Source: Ruminococcaceae bacterium UBA1730 (GTDB taxonomy: Bacteria; Bacillota; Clostridia; Oscillospirales; Acutalibacteraceae). Taken from it: DNA of 40,308 nucleotides. The position numbers were made by a program, and so were the translations under genes. Where the stretch lies: positions 1 to 40,308 of the forward strand of contig DCII01000057.1 of assembly GCA_002315935.1 (NCBI GenBank). Reading direction: 5' to 3'. The notes under the pieces were generated by a model, which was given only the letters and a program-made list of their open reading frames with translations, searched no databases and was not told the origin of the DNA. How positions within the stretch are numbered: the first letter of the stretch is position 1; each line of letters begins with the position of its first letter. Below, piece by piece: positions 31,841-39,476 of the stretch.

Positions 31841-32710
31841 TTATGAGTTATAGAAATTGAGAATATCCGAATAAACCCTTGCGTTTTCGGCTTCGTTGAT
31901 AACCTCGTGCTTCATTCCGGGATAAATGATACCCTGAACATCCTTATAGCCGATTTTATTAAGTGCTTTGATTGAACTCTTAAGCCCGAGTGCAGTACCC
32001 ATGCAGACATCCCTTTCGCCGTTTGCACTTAAAATCTTGAGCGAAGGATTTTTGCATTCATATTTATCATAATCGGTCAGAAGCTCATCCGCCTGAACAA
32101 GCGAAGCAATCGCCGCATTGGTGTAGGTGCATTTCTTGACAAGCATATCCTTGCGGTAAACTGCCATAGTTGCCGGGTTTGCACACACCCAGCTGTCAAC
32201 ATCGGCATTTACAATCTTTGAAAGAGCACCTGCAATTGAGCTTCCGCCGTATTTCTTCATAAAAATATCGCAGACAGCAACGCCGAATTTAACAATGGGA
32301 ATCGGCAGAAGTGTGCCCGTCAGAACCATCTTTTCAACATCTGTATCATGCTTCATGAGATAAGCTCTTGCGATGCAGGAACCGAGGGAATGGCCGAAAA
32401 TATATAAATCCTTATCGGGATAAATGCTCTTTATATATTGGGTGATAAGATACTGGTCTTCGACTATCGGCATAATCCCGTCAAAATGGCCGAGAAAATA
32501 TTCCCTGTTGACGGAATGACCGTGACCCCTGTTATCGCTGACGATAACGGCATAGCCGTTTGAATTGAGAAATTCGATAAAATCATAGTATCTTTCCTTG
32601 TGTTCCTTTGCACCGTGGATAACCTGAATGAGTGCCTTCGGATTTTCGCATTCAAAGAGAGCGGTTGAAAGCTCAAGACCGTCTGCGGCGGTAATTGTAA
32701 ATTCTTTCAT
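31841..32710 (-). CDS. Alpha/beta hydrolase (monoacylglycerol lipase-like)
   Basis: A 289-residue serine hydrolase of the Hydrolase_4/lysophospholipase group. The oxyanion-side IHGAKEHKERY is at 31-41, SDNRGHGHS near 58-66 is the lid-side motif, and the nucleophile elbow FGHSLGS gives S108. The candidate acid is in GERDVCMG (about 235) and the His in PGMKHEVINE (about 264-273). No signal peptide, so intracellular. ATG 32710 is used rather than a GTG at 32719 because GGAGG lies 8 bases before the ATG. Substrates are likely monoacylglycerols or lysophospholipids, but this is by family only. Confidence 0.86.
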   Translation of the reverse strand: MKEFTITAADGLELSTALFECENPKALIQVIHGAKEHKERYYDFIEFLNSNGYAVIVSDNRGHGHSVNREYFLGHFDGIMPIVEDQYLITQYIKSIYPDKDLYIFGHSLGSCIARAYLMKHDTDVEKMVLTGTLLPIPIVKFGVAVCDIFMKKYGGSSIAGALSKIVNADVDSWVCANPATMAVYRKDMLVKKCTYTNAAIASLVQADELLTDYDKYECKNPSLKILSANGERDVCMGTALGLKSSIKALNKIGYKDVQGIIYPGMKHEVINEAENARVYSDILNFYNS

Positions 32711-32730
32711 CGGAAACACCTCCGCATTTT

Positions 32731-32759
32731 AATCTATCACAAGCCTGTATTTATTTCAA
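32731..32759 (-). promoter_or_regulatory. Promoter of the alpha/beta hydrolase gene
   Basis: On the minus strand TTGAAA (32754-32759), a 17-base spacer and TAGATT (32731-32736), 20 bases before the start codon. Confidence 0.6.
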
Positions 32760-32787
32760 CAAATTTCTTCAAATATCTGACATTTTA

Positions 32788-32816
32788 TTGAAATTTACCC
32801 GAAAATGATTTATATT
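32788..32816 (+). promoter_or_regulatory. Promoter of the membrane protein - beta-propeller operon
   Basis: TTGAAA (32788-32793), exactly 17 bases, then TATATT (32811-32816), divergent from the hydrolase promoter. The -35 elements of the two promoters are 29 bases apart. Confidence 0.65.
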
Positions 32817-32849
32817 GTTAAACAAAGAACGGTTCACGGAGGAAAGCTT

Positions 32850-34328
32850 ATGGCAACAAAAGGAACACGCAATCTGACTCTCCCTGCAAGGATATTTATG
32901 ATACTCTCCTGTGCCTGCATGACAGCTTTTATGTTCACAATCACAGGTTCATATGTGTGGAATGAAATGCTTGTCGGTGCAACGCTCATTTTCTTTATTT
33001 ACGCATTCTTCGGAAACAGAAGAAAAATGAATTATGAATCAATTCCCGTCGGAATTATTCTGATTTGGCTGACCGTAGTCAGCATTGAAGCCTTCAGCGG
33101 TCAGATGTCCGGCTATCTCAGCAGCGGAAGCTACGGAGGAGATGCAATCACAAGGGTTGCAATCGGACCTTATTCCGGACTTGTTATTATGCTTCTTCTC
33201 GGCTTCGGTCTGATTCCGCTATTCTCTATTTTTATCGGCTCTTTATTTTCGAGGAAAGAATATAAGATATGGAAATATGCAGTAATAATTGCTGTTTTCT
33301 ATGTTGTTTCAATAGCATTTGAATTTTCGGCATCTCATTATATTCTGCTGAAAATTATGCCTCAGGCAGTTGAAAATTTCAAACTCGGTCTTGCAGACAG
33401 CGGAATTGACCTTTCTCCGATGAAATTTTATATCAGGAGCCTCGGCGGCGGTTCATTGGGAGCCGGAACAGTTCCCTATGGTGAATTTTATTTTGCAAGC
33501 ATTCTTGCAATTTCAAGAGCATTTGCCGCTCTCATCAGTTCGCTTGTTGTTCTTATCGCTTTCAAAGATAAAATCACGGGTTTTGTTTCATTCAAAATCA
33601 ATCTTGTTTCCGCTCTTGCAATCGCTCTTGCAAGCGTTCCCCTTATGGCAGATTCAGACAGAGGCTTGCTTGCCAACAGACAAATCCCAACCTTCTTCAC
33701 AGCGGACAAGGTATCAATATGGAGATTCTTCACGGGATTTCTCCTCGGCTTCGGAATTATGCTTATTCTCGTATGCCTGCCGAAAAAGGTTCTTGACGGC
33801 GAAGGCAAATACAAAGAAAAATCATTCCTTGCAAAAGATTTTATCCGTTTCCTCTACGGAAGCGTTGCCGTTCTCTTCTTCCCAACCTATCTGCTTATCG
33901 CAAAACCTCTCGGCTTCGGGATTTACAATATGCTTAAAGAAGCAAATAAATTCGGAACAAATGATTTTGCCGTTGATTTAAAAATCACAGCTTCTTTTTC
34001 TCTAATTGCTTTGATAATCTGCCTTTTAATTTGCAAAAAGAATTATATCAACAAGGGATTGCAGGTTCCCGTTGCAATGAGATGCGAGGATTTCTGCATC
34101 AGAGCACTTCCCGTATATCTCTTTGCCGTTGCATTGATTTATTATTTCACGGGTTCGGAAAGAATTACAGCTCTCCCATTTGCGGAAATGAAATCCTTCG
34201 CTTCGTTCAAGGTGCTTTTCTTCAACGGAGCATTGAGCGTTGCAATTTTAACAATCTCCGCATTCGTTCTTTTCTGTGTTTTCTTCTTCACGGCAAAAAA
34301 ATGTGTAAAGGTTGAAAAGAGAAAATGA
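32850..34328 (+). CDS. Polytopic membrane protein of unknown family, about 12 TM segments
   Basis: A 492-residue integral membrane protein that I do not recognise. About twelve hydrophobic segments are visible, near residues 13-31, 40-56, 65-82, 108-132, 141-158, 213-240, 246-266, 286-303, 324-344, 369-386, 403-421 and 450-474. Loops are short except one of about 45 residues (165-210) holding a Gly-rich LGGGSLGAGTVPYGE stretch. No transport or enzyme signature was found. ATG 32850 is chosen because GGAGG lies seven bases upstream; the longer frame from 32805 has no ribosome binding site. It overlaps the beta-propeller gene by 4 bases, so the two products are probably made together. Confidence 0.78.
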   Translation: MATKGTRNLTLPARIFMILSCACMTAFMFTITGSYVWNEMLVGATLIFFIYAFFGNRRKMNYESIPVGIILIWLTVVSIEAFSGQMSGYLSSGSYGGDAITRVAIGPYSGLVIMLLLGFGLIPLFSIFIGSLFSRKEYKIWKYAVIIAVFYVVSIAFEFSASHYILLKIMPQAVENFKLGLADSGIDLSPMKFYIRSLGGGSLGAGTVPYGEFYFASILAISRAFAALISSLVVLIAFKDKITGFVSFKINLVSALAIALASVPLMADSDRGLLANRQIPTFFTADKVSIWRFFTGFLLGFGIMLILVCLPKKVLDGEGKYKEKSFLAKDFIRFLYGSVAVLFFPTYLLIAKPLGFGIYNMLKEANKFGTNDFAVDLKITASFSLIALIICLLICKKNYINKGLQVPVAMRCEDFCIRALPVYLFAVALIYYFTGSERITALPFAEMKSFASFKVLFFNGALSVAILTISAFVLFCVFFFTAKKCVKVEKRK

Positions 34329-35413
34329 TTAAATCAAGTGAAATTATAACGGAAATTCTCCGCTCCGAGAATAATCCCAGAAACAGTGAGGGCGATTTTG
34401 CTCTTTTGAAAGACGGCAGAATTCTTTTTGCCTACTGCAAATACAGCGGCTCCGATGCGGGTGATGACGAGCCCTGCAACATTGCGGGAATGATTTCCGA
34501 AGACGGCGGAAAGACTTTTAAGCATCTTGATTATTATCTTGCAAAGGCTTCCGACCACGGTGTTCAGAACATAATGTGTGCTTCGCTTATGCGGCTTGAT
34601 AACGGCGAGCTGTGTCTTTTCTATCTCTGCAAGGTCGGAGTATGCTCATCATTCTATATGTGCAGAGCGAAGGCAGACGAGGTTCATTTCGGCAAGCCCG
34701 AATGCTGCGTTGAGCTGCGTGACGATACATATTATGTAATAAATAATTGCAGAATCTGCAAGCTTTCTGACGGCTCGCTGATTATTCCTGCCGCTAATCA
34801 TCAGGTTATCTCTGACGGAAACGGCAAAAAGAGAAACGGCGGATATGCAAAAGCAAGATTTTTCAAATCCGATTCAGACGGCAGAAACTGGCGTATAGAA
34901 TGCGACAATGTTGAAATGCCATATCCATCGTTTAGCGGAACAGGTTTGCAGGAGCCGGGAGCGGTTGAGCTTCCCGACGGCAGAATTTACGCCTATTTCC
35001 GCACTGATTTATGCTTCCAATTTGAAAGCATTTCAAGTGACGGCGGAAAAACTTTTTCTGTTCCCGTTCAGTCACGCTTCACCTCCCCGGCTTCGCCGAT
35101 GCTCATTATGAAAAATCCATTCAGCAAAAAATATTATGCACTCTGGAATCCCATTCCGAATTATAACGGCAGATACCCTGCAAATTCTCCGTGGATAACA
35201 GCAGGAAGAACACCGTTTGTTATGGCTGAGAGCGATAACGGAATTGATTTCTCGGAATATACAGTTATTGAGGACGACCCCGAAAGAGGGTTCTGTTATC
35301 CTGCAATCCACTTTATGAGCGAAAAGGAAATGCTTATTTCATATTGCTGCGGCGGTAGGAATGACGGATGCTGTCTCACGAGAACGAGAATAAGAAAAAT
35401 AACATTGCAATAA
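34325..35413 (+). CDS. Sialidase-like (BNR/Asp-box) beta-propeller hydrolase
   Basis: A 362-residue protein of the exo-alpha-sialidase-like beta-propeller group. Asp boxes (S-x-D-x-G-x-T-F) are visible as SEDGGKTF at 58-65 and SSDGGKTF near 239-246, with degenerate copies SDSDGRNW (about 182) and ESDNGIDF (about 299). LQEPGAVELPDGRIYAYFRT near 210-229 resembles the GH33 core strand with its catalytic-site acid and arginine region. There is no signal peptide or membrane helix, so it is cytoplasmic as written. Whether it cuts sialic acid is unsure; many members act on other sugars. It overlaps the upstream membrane protein gene by ATGA. Confidence 0.78.
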   Translation: MIKSSEIITEILRSENNPRNSEGDFALLKDGRILFAYCKYSGSDAGDDEPCNIAGMISEDGGKTFKHLDYYLAKASDHGVQNIMCASLMRLDNGELCLFYLCKVGVCSSFYMCRAKADEVHFGKPECCVELRDDTYYVINNCRICKLSDGSLIIPAANHQVISDGNGKKRNGGYAKARFFKSDSDGRNWRIECDNVEMPYPSFSGTGLQEPGAVELPDGRIYAYFRTDLCFQFESISSDGGKTFSVPVQSRFTSPASPMLIMKNPFSKKYYALWNPIPNYNGRYPANSPWITAGRTPFVMAESDNGIDFSEYTVIEDDPERGFCYPAIHFMSEKEMLISYCCGGRNDGCCLTRTRIRKITLQ

Positions 35414-35452
35414 ACATTTTTTCAATCAGCTTATATTTTATTTGGAAAAATG

Positions 35453-35482
35453 TTGACGGATAGCCGGTCTTTGTGGTAGTAT
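35453..35482 (+). promoter_or_regulatory. Promoter of the ABC exporter gene
   Basis: TTGACG (35453-35458), 18-base spacer, TAGTAT (35477-35482), in the 109-base gap after the beta-propeller gene. No terminator was found in that gap. Confidence 0.55.
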
Positions 35483-35522
35483 ATAAAAAGTTGCCAAAAA
35501 ATAAAGAAAATGGGTGTGTATC

Positions 35523-37274
35523 GTGAAAGAAGAAAAAAGTAAAAGTCAGTTTATTACAATAGTGACGCAACTGTTTACAAATTGGGATGAAATCAAAGGA
35601 CACCTTTTGTGGATATGGAATCTTTCAAAGGGCTTCAGAAAATATGTCTGGGGGTATCTTGCCATATCCGGAGTGTCGATGGTTATTTCGCTCGGTTCAT
35701 CGGTTGCAAGTAAGTATGTTGTTGATGCGGCAACAGGCTTTGCAGGCGGCATATTCTACAAGTATCTTATTGTCATGGCGGCAACAACAATTGTTTCGCT
35801 TCTGATGAACGCCGTTTCAACCCTCTTCAACAGTTATGTCAGCGAAAAATATTCATTCTCTTTGATGTCCGAAATGTTCAACAAGGTTCAGAGAGGCAAG
35901 TGGCTTGAAATAACGAAGTTTCACAGTGCAGATATTATCGTCAGACTGACCGATGATTTAAGCTCGATTTCAAGCAGTATCATCACTCTTATTCCGTCGG
36001 TTATCGTTGCCGGCATTCAGCTTCTCATCGTTTTGTTCGTTCTTCTGAAATATGAACCGATGCTTGCGATAATCGGATTGGTTGTCGGTCCTCTCGGCTT
36101 TGCATCAACAGTTATTTTCAGAAAGAAATATTTAAAATATGAAAAACAGCTCAGAGAAACCCGTTCGGAATATCAGTCCTTCTTCCAGGATATTTTTTCA
36201 AACCTTGCAATCACAAAGGTTTTCCAGCTCGAAGATAAAAACACAGCAAGATTTGAAGATGTCAGAAGCAGAAGACTGGGCATAGTTCTTAACTCCTCGA
36301 AAATCGGCGTTCTCATGTCTTCAATAACAAGAATTATTTATTCTGTCGGTTATCTTATTTGCTTCAGCTACTGTGCATATCTTCTTTCCAAAAACACCTC
36401 GTATGATAACGCCGGAGCTATTATGACCGGCACCTTTACATACGGCACAATGACCCTCTTCCTCAGCCTTGTCAGCAGAGTTCAGTCTTCGATTTCTTCA
36501 ATCGGTTCGATTGTTCCCAGACTTCTTTCGATGTATGTTTCGGGTAAAAGAGTTCGTGAGGTTGCGGAAATGGGCGAAGAGAATTATGTTAAAAAAGATT
36601 CAGAGCCGAAGAGAATCGGCGTTAAGGTCAGAAATCTTAATTTCGGTTATTCAGATGATACAACCGTTCTTCATGATATTTCCTTTGATATTCCCGCCAA
36701 TAAGGTTTACGGGCTTGTCGGAAGGTCGGGTACAGGCAAAACAACGCTCATCAGGCTTCTTCTTTCACTCGCCAAGCCGAACAGCGGAACGATTGAATAT
36801 ATTGACGAAAACGGAAATTCCGAAGAAGCTTCAACCGCAGTCAGAAGATTCATTTCCTATGTTCCTCAGGGCAATACTCTTATCTCCGGTTCAATCAGAA
36901 GCAACCTTTCAATCAGCACGAACGATGTTACCGAGGAGCAGATGTGGAATGCACTGAGAATAGCCGATGCAGAAAAGTTTGTCAGAAAGCTTCCGGATGG
37001 ACTTGACACTCCTCTTTCCGAAAAAGCAGGCGGAATCTCGGAGGGACAGGCACAGAGAATTTCAATTGCAAGAGCAATAATCAGAAATAAACCGCTTCTC
37101 ATTCTCGACGAAGCAACAAGTGCTCTTGATGAAGAAACGGAAGCAAAAATCTGCGAATCAATTTCGAGAGAGGTTGATAAAACCTGCATTATCATTACGC
37201 ACAGAAGCTCAATGCTGAAATATTGCGATGATGTTCTGCGTATAAGCGAAGAAGGAAAACTCACAATAGATTGA
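35523..37274 (+). CDS. ABC exporter, fused permease and ATP-binding domains
   Basis: A half-transporter of about 583 residues. The membrane domain (about 35-335) has six hydrophobic spans in the usual exporter pattern, and the C-terminal nucleotide-binding domain begins near 365. Walker A GRSGTGKTT, the Q-loop SYVPQGN, the signature ISEGQ (in place of LSGGQ, a common variant), Walker B LLILDEATSALD and the switch His in IIITHR are all intact, so it should hydrolyse ATP. It probably works as a homodimer, since no partner gene is adjacent. The start is GTG at 35523 or 35514; no ATG fits. The exported substrate is unknown. A strong terminator follows. Confidence 0.9.
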   Translation: MKEEKSKSQFITIVTQLFTNWDEIKGHLLWIWNLSKGFRKYVWGYLAISGVSMVISLGSSVASKYVVDAATGFAGGIFYKYLIVMAATTIVSLLMNAVSTLFNSYVSEKYSFSLMSEMFNKVQRGKWLEITKFHSADIIVRLTDDLSSISSSIITLIPSVIVAGIQLLIVLFVLLKYEPMLAIIGLVVGPLGFASTVIFRKKYLKYEKQLRETRSEYQSFFQDIFSNLAITKVFQLEDKNTARFEDVRSRRLGIVLNSSKIGVLMSSITRIIYSVGYLICFSYCAYLLSKNTSYDNAGAIMTGTFTYGTMTLFLSLVSRVQSSISSIGSIVPRLLSMYVSGKRVREVAEMGEENYVKKDSEPKRIGVKVRNLNFGYSDDTTVLHDISFDIPANKVYGLVGRSGTGKTTLIRLLLSLAKPNSGTIEYIDENGNSEEASTAVRRFISYVPQGNTLISGSIRSNLSISTNDVTEEQMWNALRIADAEKFVRKLPDGLDTPLSEKAGGISEGQAQRISIARAIIRNKPLLILDEATSALDEETEAKICESISREVDKTCIIITHRSSMLKYCDDVLRISEEGKLTID

Positions 37275-37281
37275 ATTTGTT

Positions 37282-37314
37282 GAAAAAGCGGGGAAACCTG
37301 CTTTTTCTTTTTTT
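37282..37314 (+). terminator. Intrinsic terminator after the ABC exporter gene
   Basis: GAAAAAGCGGG (37282-37292) and CCTGCTTTTTC (37297-37307) pair over 11 bp with one G-U pair and a GAAA tetraloop, followed by TTTTTTT (37308-37314). Confidence 0.9.
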
Positions 37315-37329
37315 GCAGGCAACAATATC

Positions 37330-37522
37330 CTATATTACAATGTTAGTTGAATAACCGTTTTCATCCTCGTTATATCATTGGTTTCCGTTATCACGGTTCA
37401 TATTGACTTTAACAATTTTACCGTTGCCCGTGGAAAGAAGCTCCATAATGGCATAATCATCGGAATAGTTTGCTTCTTTTGAACTTTTTTACTGTAACGC
37501 TTTCAACATATTTACATTGCAT
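37330..37522 (-). pseudogene. Remnant of a decayed protein gene
   Basis: On the minus strand, a frame at 37378-37488 reads a protein-like EANYSDDYAIMELLSTGNGK and ends NRDNGNQ then TGA (37375-37377). The same frame continues after that stop with YNEDENGYSTNIVI and ends at TAG (37330-37332). Upstream, a different frame gives MQCKYVESVTVKK from ATG 37522, meeting the first frame at a run of six A (+ T6, 37485-37490). One frameshift and one nonsense codon would reunite a peptide of about 65 residues. No family is recognised. It lies in the 490-base gap between the ABC gene and the ATPase gene. Nothing else is visible in that gap apart from the terminator and the remnant at 37671. Confidence 0.35.
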
Positions 37523-37670
37523 TCACTGCTTAGCGAATGTGTTGTAACGAAAAAACAAGTTCTTTCTTTATGCAATGTTATTATCTCTCTTGTTATTTAT
37601 CCAAATACAGATTGAATATTACGATTGCCGGTGTGAAAAAATAATGTATTTAATTAATGAGGATAATAAA

Positions 37671-37763
37671 ATGAAGAAACTTTTCATAGTTGAATACGAA
37701 AATGTTCACGATGATGGATTGGTAGCAATTCCCGGTAACATTGGTAAAAATCATGAAAGCCTC
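37671..37763 (+). pseudogene. 5' fragment of a PIN/NYN-like protein gene
   Basis: An ATG at 37671 with a good AGGA seven bases before it opens a frame starting KKLFIVEYENVHDDGLVAI. The (D/E)YENV..DGL opening is characteristic of small PIN/NYN-like ribonuclease-fold proteins in accessory regions. The similarity stops after about 30 residues, where the frame enters the opposite-strand 3' end of the ATPase gene. The rest of that frame, to 37895, is antisense to the ATPase and not protein-like. Best read as a gene truncated by a rearrangement that placed the ATPase gene here. Confidence 0.4.
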
Positions 37764-38990
37764 TTACAGCACCGATGCCGGGCACAGCCATACTTCTCTA
37801 CTATAAGGTACAAGCTCATCTGCCATGCAGATAATCAATGCAGGCATAATGTTTTTATCAAGCTTTTTCAAAACCGACAGATTCTTATCGGGTGATGACG
37901 GATTTTTGCTCTTTTTTATCTCAATCGGATAAATGTTATCGCCTTCAACAATCAGAAGGTCAACCTCTTTTCCGTCAATGTCACGGTAGTAATACAAATC
38001 GGGATATTTCCCTGCGTTGTAATAGCTTTTCAGGATTTCGGTAACAACATAGGTTTCAAAAAATGCACCGTCCATCGCACCGTTTTGAAGTGTTTCGGCG
38101 TTGGGCCAGCGGCAAAGATACGCCGCAAGTCCCGTGTCGCAAAAATAAATTTTCGGAGTTTTTACAAGCCGCTTTGAAATATTCGTTGAATAAGGATGCA
38201 GAATATAAATGATTCCCGAGCGCTCAAGGATAGATATCCACTCTTTAATGGTCGGAGCAGATACGCCTATCGCATTTGCTATTTCGCTGTATTTCAGTTC
38301 CTGTGCTGTTCTTGCTGCAATAAACACAAGAAAATCATAAAATTCATTCAGCTTTTCGATCTGTGAAAGGTCTTTGATATCCTTTTCAAGATAGGTATTC
38401 ACATAGTCCGCATAATACCTGTCACGGGAAATATCAGTTGTAATTATCTTAGGCATACCGCCTTTGAAAATGCTGTTAAAAATGCCGTGAATATCTTTCT
38501 TTTGAGAAGCGGAAAGTCTCTGCTTAACGCTTTCGATATCTGCACGGAAAAGTCCATCTTTTCTTTCTTCGATTTCAACTGCAGAGAAAGATGACAAATC
38601 AAAAACGGCAACCCTTCCGGCAAGTGATTCCGAAACATCCTTCATCATTTTGAATTTTTGGGAACCCGTAAGCCATACAGCCCCGTTAACATCTTCGCCA
38701 TTCAGAGTTCTTTCGTCAGTTATTCTCTTGATTTCAAGCAGAATAGACGGAGCACGTTGAAATTCATCTATGAGAATAGGGAACCCGTAGGTTTCAAAAA
38801 ACAGTGCAGGGTCTGTTTCGGCAAGACGGCGTGCGTTCATATCATCAAGAGACACATATTTTCTGTTTGCATCTTTAATGTGATTGAGCATGGTGGACTT
38901 GCCCACCTGACGCTGACCGCAGACCATAACAACCGGATAATATTTTGAAGCATTGATTATTTCCTGTTCCATTTGTCTTTTAATATACAT
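37764..38990 (-). CDS. AAA ATPase with DUF4143 domain
   Basis: A 408-residue stand-alone ATPase of the common AAA_14/DUF4143 type. Walker A GQRQVGKST is at 25-33, Walker B ILIDEFQRAP puts D75-E76 in place, and LTGSQ near 108-111 is sensor 1. A winged-helix-like region lies near 230-270 (YSEIANAIGVSAPTIKEW). The C-terminal DUF4143 domain has KEVDLLIVEGDNIYPIEIKKSK in part (EVDLLIVEG, PIEIKKSK), a restriction-endonuclease-like D..ExK pattern. These proteins are abundant in gut anaerobes, often single and mobile; function is not established. It has a good promoter overlapped by a palindrome. Confidence 0.9.
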   Translation of the reverse strand: MYIKRQMEQEIINASKYYPVVMVCGQRQVGKSTMLNHIKDANRKYVSLDDMNARRLAETDPALFFETYGFPILIDEFQRAPSILLEIKRITDERTLNGEDVNGAVWLTGSQKFKMMKDVSESLAGRVAVFDLSSFSAVEIEERKDGLFRADIESVKQRLSASQKKDIHGIFNSIFKGGMPKIITTDISRDRYYADYVNTYLEKDIKDLSQIEKLNEFYDFLVFIAARTAQELKYSEIANAIGVSAPTIKEWISILERSGIIYILHPYSTNISKRLVKTPKIYFCDTGLAAYLCRWPNAETLQNGAMDGAFFETYVVTEILKSYYNAGKYPDLYYYRDIDGKEVDLLIVEGDNIYPIEIKKSKNPSSPDKNLSVLKKLDKNIMPALIICMADELVPYSREVWLCPASVL

Positions 38991-39005
38991 TCAATCACTC
39001 CGAAC

Positions 39006-39052
39006 AAAATAAAGTGTTACTTTATTTTACCCAAGAGCAAAGAAAAAGTCAA
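39006..39052 (-). promoter_or_regulatory. Promoter of the ATPase gene with overlapping palindrome
   Basis: On the minus strand TTGACT (39047-39052), 17 bases, TAAAAT (39024-39029). AAAATAAAGT (39006-39015) and ACTTTATTTT (39019-39028) form a perfect 10-bp inverted repeat with a 3-base centre covering the -10 and the start region. This is where an operator would sit. A transcript hairpin is the alternative. Confidence 0.7.
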
Positions 39053-39119
39053 TACATTCAAAAATAAATGTGTTGATACGAAGAAACGGTTACAAACGGC
39101 ATGATGAGTATAGGTAAAA

Positions 39120-39251
39120 ATGATGAAATCGATCAGAAAAGAAGCCGTTCAGGATACTGCAAGATATTTCAACATAACTTCTTTTGAAGAACTTATAATT
39201 GAAAACGAAACTCTTGAAGCATTGCATAATGCTCCATCAAATTCAGGTTGA
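39120..39251 (+). CDS. Small ORF of 43 residues, possible gene fragment
   Basis: ATG at 39120 opens a 43-codon frame with a plausible composition: IRKEAVQDTARYFNITSFEE near 5-24, then ENETLEALH, ending SNSG. The ribosome binding site is weak (AGG five bases before the ATG). The sequence resembles the body of a small helical protein, but no family is recognised. It could be a genuine small protein, an antitoxin-like peptide or the leftover of a larger gene. It lies in the 487-base gap between the ATPase and DUF1016 genes. Confidence 0.3.
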   Translation: MMKSIRKEAVQDTARYFNITSFEELIIENETLEALHNAPSNSG

Positions 39252-39276
39252 AAGATTTCATAGGGTATGATATAAT
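39248..39276 (+). promoter_or_regulatory. Near-consensus promoter upstream of the DUF1016 gene region
   Basis: TTGAAA (39248-39253), exactly 17 bases, perfect TATAAT (39271-39276) with extended -10 TGA. It drives a 20-codon ORF and, about 200 bases on, the DUF1016 gene. No terminator is visible between them. Confidence 0.8.
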
Positions 39277-39304
39277 TATTAAAAATTTGTAGAGGATGTC
39301 TGAT

Positions 39305-39474
39305 ATGAAAGTCAGGAAATATGCTGTTATCAATATGATAATAAGCAAATTTTATTCCGTCAGATAACAGAATGCTTTTTCAAAGCAAAATCCTCCCAAA
39401 CAACAAAAGTTGACTGCCCCGATTTGTGCAGACAGTACAAAATCACTCCTATGAGTAAGAAAGGACAAGATTGA
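39305..39474 (+). other. Small ORF (20 codons) overlapping a longer open frame
   Basis: ATG 39305 with GAGG nine bases upstream opens MKVRKYAVINMIISKFYSVR, ended by TAA at 39365-39367. A second frame, open from 39304 to the TGA at 39472-39474 but lacking an early ATG, continues with QITECFFKAKSSQTTK and DCPDLCRQYKITPMSKKGQD. A single frameshift near 39355-39362 would join the two into a protein of about 57 residues ending just before the DUF1016 start. It may be a broken small gene or a leader region; no family is recognised. Confidence 0.3.
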
Positions 39475-39476
39475 TT

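Noticed and set aside
32805..32849. Upstream start for the 12-TM protein
   Set aside because: It overlaps the promoter -10 region and lacks a ribosome binding site, while ATG 32850 has GGAGG seven bases upstream.
33478..33981. Open frame of 167 codons inside the 12-TM protein gene in another frame
   Set aside because: Ser/Leu-rich shadow of the membrane protein's codons; no start signal of its own.
37575..37895. A single 106-codon plus-strand gene before the ATPase
   Set aside because: Only residues from ATG 37671 to about 37763 look like a protein; the rest is antisense to the conserved ATPase C-terminus. Reported as a remnant instead.
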